Position numbers and translations under genes: made by a program. The notes beneath the pieces were generated by a model. That model was not told the DNA's origin and searched no databases. It worked only from the letters and a program-made list of their open reading frames with translations. This document shows positions 8,151 to 18,493 of a stretch of DNA of 64,000 bases, in pieces. The DNA is taken from contig NZ_SDEB01000003.1 of the NCBI RefSeq assembly GCF_004522175.1, positions 62,001 through 126,000 on the forward strand, given 5' to 3'. Within the stretch, counting starts at the first letter, position 1. Each line of letters starts with the position of its first letter. Source of the stretch: Paracoccus ravus. Its GTDB lineage: Bacteria > Pseudomonadota > Alphaproteobacteria > Rhodobacterales > Rhodobacteraceae.

Positions 8151-9428
8151 ATGACTTTGGCAACGCAGAATGTGACGCGCGGACTGGCGGCCACCGGTTG
8201 GGTGGCCAGCCTGTGCTGGATTGCCGTGGTGCTGGACGGCTTTGACCTGGTGGTGCTGGGCGCTTTGATCCCGACCCTGACGGGCGGGGATATGCCCTTC
8301 ATGACCAAGCCCGAGGCGACTTTTGTTTCGACCATCAGCCTGGTCGGCATGACTTTCGGCGCACTGATGATCGGCGCGCTGACCGACCGGGTTGGGCGGC
8401 GCAAGTCGATGATCTGGTCCGTCGCGGCCTTTTCGGTCACGACGCTGGCCTGCGCCTTTTCGCAGGACTGGATACAGCTGTCGCTGTTCCGCTTTCTTGC
8501 CGGCTTCGGCTTGGGCGGCTGTCTGCCGACGGCCATCGCCATGGTCACGGAATTCTCGCAAGGACGCGCGGGCAAGGCCTCGACGCGGGTGATGACCGGC
8601 TATCATGTCGGTGCGGTCGCGACCGCGCTGCTGGGTCTTGCGCTGCTGCCGCTGCTGGGCTGGCGCTCGATGTTCGTGGCAGGTGCCTTGCCCGGTTTCG
8701 CGCTGGTCCCAGCGATGATGCGCCACCTGCCCGAATCGCCTGCCTTCCTGCTGGCCAAGGGCCGCCATGCCGAGGCCGAAGAAATCGCCCGTGCGAATGG
8801 CCTGACCCTTGCCCCCGTGGCGACCGAGGAAGCGCCCGCGCTTTCGAGCGGCGTGCTGTTCCGAGCGCCTTTCCTGCGCAATAGTCTCGGCATCTGGGTC
8901 ACGTCCTTCATGGGGCTGCTTCTGGTCTATGCGCTGAACACCTGGCTGCCGACGCTGATGATCGAGGCGGGTTACGGGCTGCAAAAGGGCCTGTTCTTCC
9001 TGCTTCTGATGAATGCCGGCGCGATTTGCGGCCTGCTCGTGGCCGGTGCGGTGGGTGACCGGATCGGCCTGAGGACCGCGACGATCCTGTGGTTCCTCGC
9101 AAGCTGCGCGCTTTTGGCCGCGCTGTCGGTCAAGGTTCCGACGGCGGCGCTTTATCCGCTGGTCTTTGTCACCGGCTGCTTCGTCTTTTCGGCGCAGGTG
9201 CTGGTTTATGCCTATACGGCGGCGAACCATCCGCCCGCCGTTCGCGCCACCGCCCTTGGCATGGCAGCGGGCATCGGGCGGTTGGGCGCGATCTCGGGTC
9301 CGCTTCTGGGCGGAACTCTCGTTTCACTGGGTGTGGGACATCCGTGGGGCTTCTATGTCTTTGCGATTGTGGGCCTTTTCGCCGCCATCGCGATCACGAC
9401 CACCAAGGTGATGCGCCAACAGGCTTGA
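8151..9428 (+). CDS. pcaK: MFS aromatic acid transporter (AAHS family, PcaK-like)
   Basis: This 425-residue 12-helix MFS protein carries the aromatic acid:H+ symporter hallmark DGFD (residues 29-32) in helix 1 and motif A GALTDRVGRRKS at 75-86. AAHS members import 4-hydroxybenzoate or protocatechuate. The position between pcaQ and pobA makes 4-hydroxybenzoate or protocatechuate the likely cargo, though substrate cannot be read from the sequence. The ATG at 8151 follows GAGGAGAACC. It is transcribed with or close to the AraC-type gene 51 bp downstream. Confidence 0.88.
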   Translation: MTLATQNVTRGLAATGWVASLCWIAVVLDGFDLVVLGALIPTLTGGDMPFMTKPEATFVSTISLVGMTFGALMIGALTDRVGRRKSMIWSVAAFSVTTLACAFSQDWIQLSLFRFLAGFGLGGCLPTAIAMVTEFSQGRAGKASTRVMTGYHVGAVATALLGLALLPLLGWRSMFVAGALPGFALVPAMMRHLPESPAFLLAKGRHAEAEEIARANGLTLAPVATEEAPALSSGVLFRAPFLRNSLGIWVTSFMGLLLVYALNTWLPTLMIEAGYGLQKGLFFLLLMNAGAICGLLVAGAVGDRIGLRTATILWFLASCALLAALSVKVPTAALYPLVFVTGCFVFSAQVLVYAYTAANHPPAVRATALGMAAGIGRLGAISGPLLGGTLVSLGVGHPWGFYVFAIVGLFAAIAITTTKVMRQQA

Positions 9429-9479
9429 CCCGATCCGCCCGGCGCGCCCTCGCGCCGGGCCTGACCACAGGACTGCGAC

Positions 9480-10370
9480 ATGCGCCGCGCGCCAGACATC
9501 ATCCCCCAATATTACCTCTACGGGGACCGGGACCGCGATGTCGAACGCGACTTCCTACATGTCGAGCCGATTCTGGATCGCAGTGGCCCGAATGCCTGGC
9601 AGATCAAAGCCCATGCCCATCCCGAGCATATTCAGGTTCTGCTGGTTCATCGCGGCGGTGGCACGATCCGGATCGAGGATGCGACCCTTGCGATCCCCGC
9701 CCCCTGCATTCTCGTGCTGCCCGCTGGCTGCGTCCATCAATTCGAGTTCGACCCCGGCACGGACGGCCATGTCGTGACCGCCGCTTTGGGATTTCTGAGC
9801 AGTGTTACCTCGGGCGATCCGCGCTTAGCGCAAGCCATTGCGCGCCCGGCGGTGCTGAAAATCACGGGTTCAGGCGTGGACCTGCCCGCGACGGTGGATA
9901 CGTTTGATTGGCTCTTGCGCGAATTCGTATGGTCCGCGCCGGGACGCCGTACAGCAATCACGGCGCTGTTTCTGCGCATCCTTGTCATCGTTCTTCGCCT
10001 TGGCATGGCACAATCCGGAACCGAAACGACCGTCCCCGACAAAGATCAGGACCTCGTGATGCGTTATCGCGCGCTGATCGAACGCGATTTTCGCACCGAA
10101 CGAGCGCCATCGGCCTATGCGGCGGCACTTGCCGTGACGACGGCCCGGTTAAACGCCGCCTGCAGGGCCCGTGCGGATCGTACCGCCAGCGAAATCCTGT
10201 ATGAGCGTATCTTGCTCGAGGCCAAGCGTTACCTGCTTTATACCGAAAGCAGCGTAGCCCAGATCGCCCATCTGGCAGGCTTCGACGACCCGGCCTATTT
10301 CAACCGCTTCTTCGCACGCCGCGCGGGAATGTCGCCCGGCGCGTTCCGCAAGCACGGCCGAAGCGACTAG
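9480..10370 (+). CDS. pobR: AraC-family regulator, PobR-like
   Basis: The 296-residue protein has an N-terminal cupin-type effector domain (HAHPEHIQVLLVHRGGG around residue 44, then a VLPAGCVHQFEF barrel strand) and a C-terminal double HTH at about 200-290 ending in FDDPAYFNRFFARRAGMSPGAFR. AraC-type PobR proteins activate pobA with 4-hydroxybenzoate as effector. The gene lies directly upstream of pobA in the same direction, not divergent as in many relatives. Function is inferred from family and position. Confidence 0.82.
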   Translation: MRRAPDIIPQYYLYGDRDRDVERDFLHVEPILDRSGPNAWQIKAHAHPEHIQVLLVHRGGGTIRIEDATLAIPAPCILVLPAGCVHQFEFDPGTDGHVVTAALGFLSSVTSGDPRLAQAIARPAVLKITGSGVDLPATVDTFDWLLREFVWSAPGRRTAITALFLRILVIVLRLGMAQSGTETTVPDKDQDLVMRYRALIERDFRTERAPSAYAAALAVTTARLNAACRARADRTASEILYERILLEAKRYLLYTESSVAQIAHLAGFDDPAYFNRFFARRAGMSPGAFRKHGRSD

Positions 10371-11648
<1,278 letters not shown>

Positions 11649-11653
11649 AATGA

Positions 11654-11680
11654 AAACGCCCGGTCACTGACCGGGCGTTT
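11654..11680. terminator. Bidirectional terminator between pobA and the DEAD-box gene
   Basis: A near-perfect 27-bp palindrome, AAACGCCCGGTCA then C then its complement ending GCGTTT, lies 5 bp after the pobA stop and 8 bp before the stop of the convergent helicase gene. T runs occur on both sides, so it can serve both strands. Confidence 0.85.
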
Positions 11681-11688
11681 CCTTATTC

Positions 11689-13635
11689 TCAGCCCTTGCG
11701 GGATTTCGGGGCGTGGCTGCCCTTATAGGCATCGGCCTTGCGCTTGGGCGCGGGCTTGGCCCAGCCAGCCTTGCCGCCCGCAGCGGGTTTCGCGCCCGGC
11801 TTGCTTTTGGCATAGGGTGCGGCATCCGAGCCGCGTTTCGCGGCTTTATCGGCGGTGCTCCAACGCTCTTTTTTGCGCGGCGCGGCGGCATCTTCGCTGC
11901 GCGGACGGTCATCGCGACGCTCTTCACGCCAATCGTCGCGACCCTCATCGCGCTTGCGCGACTCGTAAGCGCCTTCCGGCTTTTTCTTCGGATAGCCCTT
12001 TTTCTCGGCGGGCGCGCGACGCGCACCGGGAGCAGCACCGGCACGCTCGAAATTCGGCATGCCTTGCTGGCGCAGCATCATCAGGCCTTCTTCCAGCTCG
12101 ATGGCTTCGCCGAACTTATCGGCGGCTTCGCCAGCGATCTGCACGAAGCTCTCGTCTTCGCGGATTTTGATCGCGCCGATCACGTCCTTATTGACGTTCC
12201 CGGCTTCACAGATTTTCGGCAACAGCCAGCGCGCTTCGGCGCGGCCCGAATAGCCGACCGACAGCGAGTACCAGACCGAGTTGTTGAAATCACGCTGCTC
12301 ACGCGGAGCGGAAGGCGCGGGACGCTCGTTCACGACCGCCAGTTCCTCGGGCGAGGGACGGCCTTCGCGCCACAGACGGATGAAGGCCGAGGCGACCTGT
12401 TCAGCACCAAAGCGCGCAATCAGATCGGCGGCTTGGGCGGCATCGTCCTCGGATTTGTTCAGCAGCGTCGGATGTTCGAGCATCCGCAGATCGTCCTTGG
12501 CGCGGACATCATCCGCCGAAGGCGCACCGGACCAAGCCGCTTCGACCTTGGCGAATTTCAGCAGGCGCTGCGCCTTTTTGTAATCCGACGGCGGCACGAT
12601 CAGGGCCGAAACGCCCTTGGAACCTGCACGGCCAGTACGGCCCGAACGGTGAAGCAGAGTTTCGGCATTCGACGGCAGATCGGCATGGATCACCAGTTCC
12701 AGACCGGGAAGGTCGATGCCGCGCGCGGCAACGTCAGTCGCGATGCAGACTTGGGCACGGCCATCGCGCAAAGCTTGCAGCGCATGGCTGCGCTCGGCTT
12801 GGCTCAGCTCACCCGACAGCGCCACGACCTTGAAGCCGCGATTGCCCATGCGGGCCAGCAGGTGGTTCACATTGGCGCGGGTCTTGCAGAAGATGATCGC
12901 GGTGCGGGCCTCGTAAAGGCGCAGCAGGTTGAAAATCGCGGGCTCGCGGTCGCGCGGACCGACGCTGATGCCGCGATATTCGATATCGCCATGCTGGCGG
13001 GCCTCGCCACCGGCGACGATGCGCAAAGCGTCTTTCTGGAAGTCCTTGGCGAGTTTCTCGATCGCCGGCGGAACCGTCGCCGAGAACATCAGGGTGCGGC
13101 GGGTATCCGGAGCGGATTCCAGAATGAATTCCAGATCTTCGCGGAAGCCCAGATCCAGCATCTCGTCGGCCTCGTCGAGGACGGCGGCGCGCAGGCCCGA
13201 CAGGTCGAGGCTGCCGCGGTCGATATGGTCGCGCAGGCGACCCGGAGTGCCGACGACGATATGCGCGCCTTGCGCAAGCGCCCGGCGCTCGCTGCGGTAA
13301 TCCATGCCGCCGACGCAGGTGGCGATCTGCGCGCCGGTTTCGCCATAAAGCCATTCCAGCTCGCGTGCGACCTGTAGCGCCAATTCGCGCGTCGGCGCAA
13401 TCGCCAGACCCAGCGGGACATCCGCGGGCAGCAAGGACAGCGAGCCGCCAAGGATATCGGGAGCCACGGCCAGACCAAAGGCCACCGTCTTGCCCGAACC
13501 CGTCTGCGCCGAGACCAGCATGTCGCGGCCATCCGCATCAGCGCCGATAACGGCTTCTTGCACGGAGGTCAGGCTGGCATAGCCTTTGGCTGCCAGCGCC
13601 GCGGCCAAAGGCGCAGCAATATTCAGTTCTGTCAT
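11689..13635 (-). CDS. deaD: DEAD-box RNA helicase with DbpA-type RNA-binding domain
   Basis: The 648-residue protein unwinds RNA using ATP. It has AQTGSGKT (43-50), PTRELA (81-86), TPGR (130-133), DEAD (154-157), SAT (185-187) and HRSGRTGRAG in the second RecA domain. A DbpA-like RNA-binding domain follows (about 455-540). The last ~110 residues are a low-complexity tail rich in Lys, Arg, Ala and Pro with many KK, RD and KP repeats. This fits DeaD/CsdA proteins in ribosome assembly and cold adaptation. The start at 13635 was chosen because the conserved fold begins right there; an upstream 65-residue extension looks non-coding. It stands alone between convergent pobA and a divergent gene. 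Confidence 0.9.
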   Translation of the reverse strand: MTELNIAAPLAAALAAKGYASLTSVQEAVIGADADGRDMLVSAQTGSGKTVAFGLAVAPDILGGSLSLLPADVPLGLAIAPTRELALQVARELEWLYGETGAQIATCVGGMDYRSERRALAQGAHIVVGTPGRLRDHIDRGSLDLSGLRAAVLDEADEMLDLGFREDLEFILESAPDTRRTLMFSATVPPAIEKLAKDFQKDALRIVAGGEARQHGDIEYRGISVGPRDREPAIFNLLRLYEARTAIIFCKTRANVNHLLARMGNRGFKVVALSGELSQAERSHALQALRDGRAQVCIATDVAARGIDLPGLELVIHADLPSNAETLLHRSGRTGRAGSKGVSALIVPPSDYKKAQRLLKFAKVEAAWSGAPSADDVRAKDDLRMLEHPTLLNKSEDDAAQAADLIARFGAEQVASAFIRLWREGRPSPEELAVVNERPAPSAPREQRDFNNSVWYSLSVGYSGRAEARWLLPKICEAGNVNKDVIGAIKIREDESFVQIAGEAADKFGEAIELEEGLMMLRQQGMPNFERAGAAPGARRAPAEKKGYPKKKPEGAYESRKRDEGRDDWREERRDDRPRSEDAAAPRKKERWSTADKAAKRGSDAAPYAKSKPGAKPAAGGKAGWAKPAPKRKADAYKGSHAPKSRKG

Positions 13636-13880
13636 GTTTTCGCCAGAAAAGGGGGTGCCGAACACCCGATGAGCGGCACCAGAACCCTCGCGACGGTCAT
13701 GCCAAAAGCACCGCCGCTCCGTGGTTGCGGAGCCAAAGACTGGCCCCTTAGACCTCAAGCATCGACAAGTAAAGGCACTATTTGACCATGCCCTCGAAAA
13801 TCCATTGCCTGAAACGGCCGTCTTGTCCAAGCTCTGGGGAAAAAATGGCGGGACATGGGACGGTTATGGTGAAATCTATC
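13636..13880. promoter_or_regulatory. Divergent spacer with possible long helicase leader
   Basis: The 245 bp hold no supported gene. Next to the helicase start is a small hairpin, GGGTG-CCGAA-CACCC near 13653, in what would be its 5' leader. DEAD-box cold-response genes often have long structured leaders, so a regulatory UTR is plausible but not shown. Confidence 0.3.
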
Positions 13881-14990
13881 ATGAACATGCAGAAACGCGA
13901 TATTCTGGGTCTGCTTCTGGCTGCGCCCTTGCTGGCGGGATGCAGCCGTCCGCCGGAACTGGTCGGAATCGAGAATCCGGCCCTTCCGGACGAAAGCATC
14001 GCTCAGTTGCGGCGGCACAAGATGTTCATCGCGACGACACGGCAGGCCTCCGAAGTCGTGGGCGCGTTCTACTCTGCCGAACGCGCGCCGGAACTGGGTC
14101 TGGCATCCGTGGTCGCCACCGTGCCGCCGACGCATAAGGTCGGCGCGCTGGAACGGCCCGAGAAGCTGCCGCCCGACCCAAGAACCGAATTCTCGATCAT
14201 CGATCCGGTCGTCTATGCCAGCGCAAGGTCCTTTGCGGGCGAAATCGACCGAGAATTGGCGCGGCGTCCCCCCGGCCGACGCCGGATCCTGCTCTTTGTT
14301 CACGGCTATAACAACACCACCAGCGACGCGATCCTGCGGCTCGCGCAATTCGTCGAGGATACCGGCTATGACGGGGTTCCCGTCCTGCTGGCATGGGCAT
14401 CTGCCGCGCGCGCGCCGCGCTATGTCTATGACATGAACAGCGCCTTGATTGCGCGCAGCAAGCTGGACGATATCGCGGGACTTCTGGCAGGCACGCGCGC
14501 GGAAAGCGTCGATATCTTTGCCCATTCCATGGGAACGCTGCTGACTATGGAGGGGCTCGTGGACAGCCAGCAGCGCGGCACTCTGGGTCGACGGCACATG
14601 ATCAATACGATCATCCTGGCCTCTCCCGATATCGACATCGACCTGTTTCGCACCCAGATCGCGATGCTGCCCCCCGAAATCCGAAGCAAGATCTATCTGC
14701 TCGTCTCGCGCGACGACCGTGCGCTTCTGGCGTCGCGGCGCATCGCCGGAGGTGTGCCAAGGGTGGGGGCGGCACATGCGGCCGAATTCGAGGGGCTGGG
14801 CGTCACCGTGATCGACCTGTCGCGGATCAGCGATTCCAGCTCGGGCAGCCATTCGAAATTCGCAGGCTCGCCCGAGGTCGTCCGGCTGATCGGAGCGGGG
14901 CTCAATCAGCCGGGCGGGCTGAGGGCGGGACGCACCCCCGCGCTCAGCGACATGCTGACCGCAATCCCGATCAGCGTGACCGGGCGCTGA
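13881..14990 (+). CDS. Alpha/beta-hydrolase lipoprotein (DUF900-like)
   Basis: The 369-residue protein begins with a lipoprotein signal: a short basic stretch, a hydrophobic run and LLAGC with the lipidated Cys at residue 21. It should be anchored in the membrane facing the periplasm. The body is an alpha/beta hydrolase with FVHGYN before the lid and the nucleophile elbow AHSMG (Ser about residue 215), which matches the DUF900 family of esterase-like proteins. The substrate is unknown. Starts at 13866 and 13887 are also possible; I prefer 13881 because it leaves a standard signal peptide. It is convergent with the permease gene, 10 bp apart. Confidence 0.72.
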   Translation: MNMQKRDILGLLLAAPLLAGCSRPPELVGIENPALPDESIAQLRRHKMFIATTRQASEVVGAFYSAERAPELGLASVVATVPPTHKVGALERPEKLPPDPRTEFSIIDPVVYASARSFAGEIDRELARRPPGRRRILLFVHGYNNTTSDAILRLAQFVEDTGYDGVPVLLAWASAARAPRYVYDMNSALIARSKLDDIAGLLAGTRAESVDIFAHSMGTLLTMEGLVDSQQRGTLGRRHMINTIILASPDIDIDLFRTQIAMLPPEIRSKIYLLVSRDDRALLASRRIAGGVPRVGAAHAAEFEGLGVTVIDLSRISDSSSGSHSKFAGSPEVVRLIGAGLNQPGGLRAGRTPALSDMLTAIPISVTGR

Positions 14991-15000
14991 GGCGCTCAGC

Positions 15001-16461
15001 CTATTCTCCGGTGGTTTTCGGCTCAAGCGCCGAATTGCGCGACGAGTAGAACAGGTAGAACGCGGCGGCGCAGATCAGCCAGATGGCCGTGAGCCGGAAA
15101 ACGATCCCCGGTAGGCTCGAAATCAGGTAAAGGCAGCACAGGATGCTCAGGACCGGCAGCACCGGGAAGAAGGGCACCTTGAAGCCGCGCTCGGCATCCG
15201 GGCGGCGATAGCGCAGGATGATGACGCCCATCGAGACCACGCTGAATGCCGTGAGGGTCCCCATGCTGGTCAGATCCCACAGCACGTCCGACGGCAGAAA
15301 GGCCGCGATCGTGGCGACAAAGCACGAGACGATGAGCGTATTCGCGGTCGGTGTCTGGGTCACGGGATTCAGCCGGCTGAAGATCGGCGGCAGCATCCCG
15401 TCGCGGGACATGGCATAAAGGATCCGGCTCTGGCCATAGATTACGACCAGCGTCACCGAAAAGACCGAGATCACCGCCCCGGCCGACAGGATGACGGCGG
15501 GAACGGCCGAGCCGGTGACATTGCGAAGGATGACCGAAAGCCCGGCCTCCTGCCCCTCGAACAGGGATTGCGGCTGCGCGCCAAGCGCGGCCAATGCCAC
15601 GAGCAGGTAAAAGCCAATGACAATCACCAAGGCGAGAATGATCGCGAGCGGCAGGTTGCGGCGCGGATTTTCGACCTCATCTCCGGCCGTCGAGACCGCA
15701 TCAAGGCCGATGAAGGTGAAAAAGATCGACCCGGCGGCGGCGCTGATGCCACCCATGCCATGGGGCGCGAAGGGCGCAAGGTTGTCGGGATCGAAAGCGG
15801 TGAAGGCCAGCGCGATGAAAAGCGCAAGAACCGCCAGCTTCAGCACCACCATGATCGCATTGGCCCGCGCGGACTCGCGCGTTCCCCGCGCCAGCAACAT
15901 GCAGCACAAAAAGACCAGGACGGCGGCAGGCAGGTTGATCAGTCCGTCGCCTCCGAAATGCAGGCGGTAGCCATCGGCAACCAGCGGCGCGTGCAACAAG
16001 GCGCGGGGCAATTCGACCCCGGTCGTGGTCAGCAGCAGGTCATGCAGATATTCGCTCCAGCCGACCGCGACCGCGCCCGCCGAGACGCCATATTCCAGGA
16101 CCAGGCAGGCCGCGACCATGAAGGCGATCCCCTCTCCCATCGTGGCATAGGCATAGGAATAGCTGGAGCCCGAGACCGGGATCATGGAGCTCATTTCAGC
16201 GTAGCACAGCGCCGTCAGGCCTGCCGCAAAGCCCGCGATCAGGAACGAGACCAGAACTGCCGGTCCCGCCGTCGGGACCTGCTCGGCCAGCACGAAGAAA
16301 ATGCCCGTCCCGACCGTCGCACCAACGCCCAGCATGGTCAGCTGGAACAGCGACATGCTGCGCCGCATGCTCGATCCGCCCGCCATGCCGCCTTGCCGCG
16401 CGGCAAGGTCGATAGGTTTCGTGCGAGAGATGCGCTGAAAAAGCGATGGCGAACTGGTCAT
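15001..16461 (-). CDS. APC-superfamily cationic amino acid permease
   Basis: The 486-residue membrane protein has about 12-14 hydrophobic helices and the APC signature GVGATVGTGIFFVLAE in helix 1, plus FFTFIGLDAVSTAGDEVENPRRNLP in the middle (spread over about 255-280), typical of the CAT/YfnA branch that imports amino acids. It is the third gene of a cassette after an N-acylamino-acid racemase and a GNAT acyltransferase (43-bp gap). The context suggests uptake of an amino acid, perhaps a D-isomer, for that pair. Substrate specificity is inference. Confidence 0.82.
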   Translation of the reverse strand: MTSSPSLFQRISRTKPIDLAARQGGMAGGSSMRRSMSLFQLTMLGVGATVGTGIFFVLAEQVPTAGPAVLVSFLIAGFAAGLTALCYAEMSSMIPVSGSSYSYAYATMGEGIAFMVAACLVLEYGVSAGAVAVGWSEYLHDLLLTTTGVELPRALLHAPLVADGYRLHFGGDGLINLPAAVLVFLCCMLLARGTRESARANAIMVVLKLAVLALFIALAFTAFDPDNLAPFAPHGMGGISAAAGSIFFTFIGLDAVSTAGDEVENPRRNLPLAIILALVIVIGFYLLVALAALGAQPQSLFEGQEAGLSVILRNVTGSAVPAVILSAGAVISVFSVTLVVIYGQSRILYAMSRDGMLPPIFSRLNPVTQTPTANTLIVSCFVATIAAFLPSDVLWDLTSMGTLTAFSVVSMGVIILRYRRPDAERGFKVPFFPVLPVLSILCCLYLISSLPGIVFRLTAIWLICAAAFYLFYSSRNSALEPKTTGE

Positions 16462-16504
16462 ATACTGTCTGTCTTTTCGTTATCCGGACAGGCCGGCGCG
16501 CCGC

Positions 16505-17236
16505 TCAGCCGGCCTCGGCTCCCGGCTCGGGGCCGGAAAGCAGATAGGCTGCCTCACGGCTGTCAAATCCGTGGATCCTTTGGCCGAGGGCGAAGGCCTT
16601 GGTCAAGTCCTCGCGCAGCGTCAGCCGCGCGGCCAGAGCCGCCCGAGGGTCGTCGCGCAGCAGGGCGTCGATATCCCTTGGAATCGAGATGCGCAGGCCC
16701 TGATCCGGCGGGACCAGCACTTGCCCCCCGGCGCGTGCCGCGACCTCGGGGCTGTCAAGCGCCCAGTCCACGATCAGCCGGTCCGAGGGCAGGCCGGCAT
16801 TGATGCCCTCCATCTGGCCATAATAGTTTTCCAGGTAAGTCCCGGAAGTGCCGCCAAGCCCGGCGATATTCAGCCCCGCATTCACCGCGCGCAGGGGATC
16901 GTAGGTCCATCGCACCAGCCCTATGCCCCGCGCCAAACACCAATCGCGCTGGAACCATTTCAGGCGCGCGCCCAGACGCAGACCGCGCGCCTCGGGCAGG
17001 ACGGCAAGGCGGTGCGAATGCTGCACGCCGGGAGTGGCACTGGGAAAGGCGAAGAGAAAGCCCAGCATCCTGTCGCCGTCGAAGGCCCCCGCGACCAGAC
17101 CGCCCTCGTGCTGGATCGCCAGCATCAGATCGGCGTTGTCGGCCGGATCATCCTGCCCCCAGACGGCGCGTTGCAGATCTTCCGACGCCTTCAGTTCCGT
17201 CAGGGAACCAAGCTCGCGGATGATCGGGCCGCTCAT
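16505..17236 (-). CDS. GNAT-family acyltransferase paired with N-acylamino-acid racemase
   Basis: The 243-residue protein resembles the larger GNAT proteins of COG3375, with a core such as GAFDGDRMLGFLFAFP and HRLAVLPEARGLRLGARL (the acyl-CoA pyrophosphate loop is near residue 90). Its start overlaps the end of the racemase gene by 4 bp (ATGA). In Geobacillus kaustophilus a comparable pair is a succinyl-CoA:D-amino acid N-succinyltransferase and an N-succinylamino acid racemase that together turn D-amino acids into L-forms. The same role is a good hypothesis here. No desuccinylase gene is adjacent. Confidence 0.7.
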   Translation of the reverse strand: MSGPIIRELGSLTELKASEDLQRAVWGQDDPADNADLMLAIQHEGGLVAGAFDGDRMLGFLFAFPSATPGVQHSHRLAVLPEARGLRLGARLKWFQRDWCLARGIGLVRWTYDPLRAVNAGLNIAGLGGTSGTYLENYYGQMEGINAGLPSDRLIVDWALDSPEVAARAGGQVLVPPDQGLRISIPRDIDALLRDDPRAALAARLTLREDLTKAFALGQRIHGFDSREAAYLLSGPEPGAEAG

Positions 17237-18363
17237 GGCCGGACCTCTTCGCGCGCGCCGGTCACGCTGTCGAGAAAGCCGCGATCCAGTGTCACGCCCA
17301 GGCCCGGACCGAATTTGGGAACTGCCATCAGCCCGGACTTGGCCTCAAGGCTCTGCTCGGTGATATCCCTTGCAAAATAGCGGCTTGCCGAGGATGTGTC
17401 ACCCGGTTTCGAGAAGTTGGGCAGGCTCGCGAGATGAATGTTATGCGCCCGCCCGATCCCCGATTCGAGCATCCCGCCGCACCAGACCGGAACGTCGAAG
17501 GCCGCGCAGAGGTCATGGATCGCCTGTGCCGAACGGAACCCCCCGACACGTCCCACCTTGATATTGATAACACGCGCCGCACCCGCCACCAGCGCCTTGC
17601 GGGCATCGACCGCGCTGCGGATGCTTTCATCCAGACAGATCGCCGTCCGCAGACGCGCCTGCACCACCGCGTGGTCGTGGATATCGTCGAATGCCAAGGG
17701 CTGTTCGATATAATCCAGCCCAAAGCCATCCATCTCGGCCAGCAGTGGCAGATCACCCAGGCGGTAATCCGTATTGGCATCAACCGTCAGCTTGGTCTTG
17801 GGGAATGCCGCCCGCACCGCCTCGAGCATCGCCAGATCATGGCCGCGCTTGATCTTGAGCTTGACCCTGCGATAACCCGCCTCGACCGAAGCCGCGACGC
17901 GCTCGAGCGTCGTGGGTATATCGGCGATGCCAAGGCTGACGCCGACCTCGACCGCGTCCCGCGTCCCGCCCAGAAGCGCCGAGAGCGGCTGGTTCAGCGC
18001 CTTGGCCCAGAGATCCCATGCCGCCATTTCGACCATGGCCTTTGCCATGCGATGCCCGCGCCAGGGGGCCAGCAATGCGTCGATCTCGGCGGGGTTGGAG
18101 AAGCGCCGACCGATGAGTTGCGGCAGCACCGCCTCACGCAGGAAATGCAGCGCGCCTGCCTGAGTTTCCTCAAGATAGTCCGGGAGTGTATCCATGACCC
18201 CCTCGGCATAGCCCTCGAGCCCTTCGCCACGCAGGGTCAGCAGCGGAAAGACCTTTTCGGTCATGGTGCCGGTCGAGATCACGAAAGGGGTCAGAAGCGG
18301 CAGGCGCAGGATGCGCAATTCCGCCGCGTCGATGCGGATACCGGGGAACTGGGTCTGGGTCAT
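17233..18363 (-). CDS. Enolase-superfamily N-acylamino-acid racemase / o-succinylbenzoate synthase-like enzyme
   Basis: The 376-residue protein is a muconate-lactonizing-enzyme-subgroup member. It has the first acid/base KLK (168-170), metal ligands D195 (VDAN), E220 (YIEQP) and D245 (CLDES), and the second base K269 (NIKVGR). The D-E-D-K spacing of 25, 25 and 24 residues equals that of Amycolatopsis NSAR (D189, E214, D239, K263). Menaquinone synthesis is unlikely because no other men gene is near. Coupling to a GNAT gene and a permease favours amino-acid racemisation. The ATG at 18361-18363 was chosen over a much longer frame that crosses the opposite-strand small gene. Confidence 0.78.
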   Translation of the reverse strand: MTQTQFPGIRIDAAELRILRLPLLTPFVISTGTMTEKVFPLLTLRGEGLEGYAEGVMDTLPDYLEETQAGALHFLREAVLPQLIGRRFSNPAEIDALLAPWRGHRMAKAMVEMAAWDLWAKALNQPLSALLGGTRDAVEVGVSLGIADIPTTLERVAASVEAGYRRVKLKIKRGHDLAMLEAVRAAFPKTKLTVDANTDYRLGDLPLLAEMDGFGLDYIEQPLAFDDIHDHAVVQARLRTAICLDESIRSAVDARKALVAGAARVINIKVGRVGGFRSAQAIHDLCAAFDVPVWCGGMLESGIGRAHNIHLASLPNFSKPGDTSSASRYFARDITEQSLEAKSGLMAVPKFGPGLGVTLDRGFLDSVTGAREEVRP

Positions 18364-18493
18364 GTGAAATCTCGCAGGAAAGGCGCGCGCAAACTGATGC
18401 GAAAACGACGACAGCGCAAGCGCGCCTTGGCTTAATTGCCCGATCCGGTGCGTCACCCCTTCATCCTTGTGACGGCCTGGGCTAGAAGACGCC

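Noticed and set aside
17233..18363. Menaquinone-pathway o-succinylbenzoate synthase
   Set aside because: The family is shared, but there are no men genes nearby, and coupling to a GNAT gene and an amino acid permease favours racemase activity.
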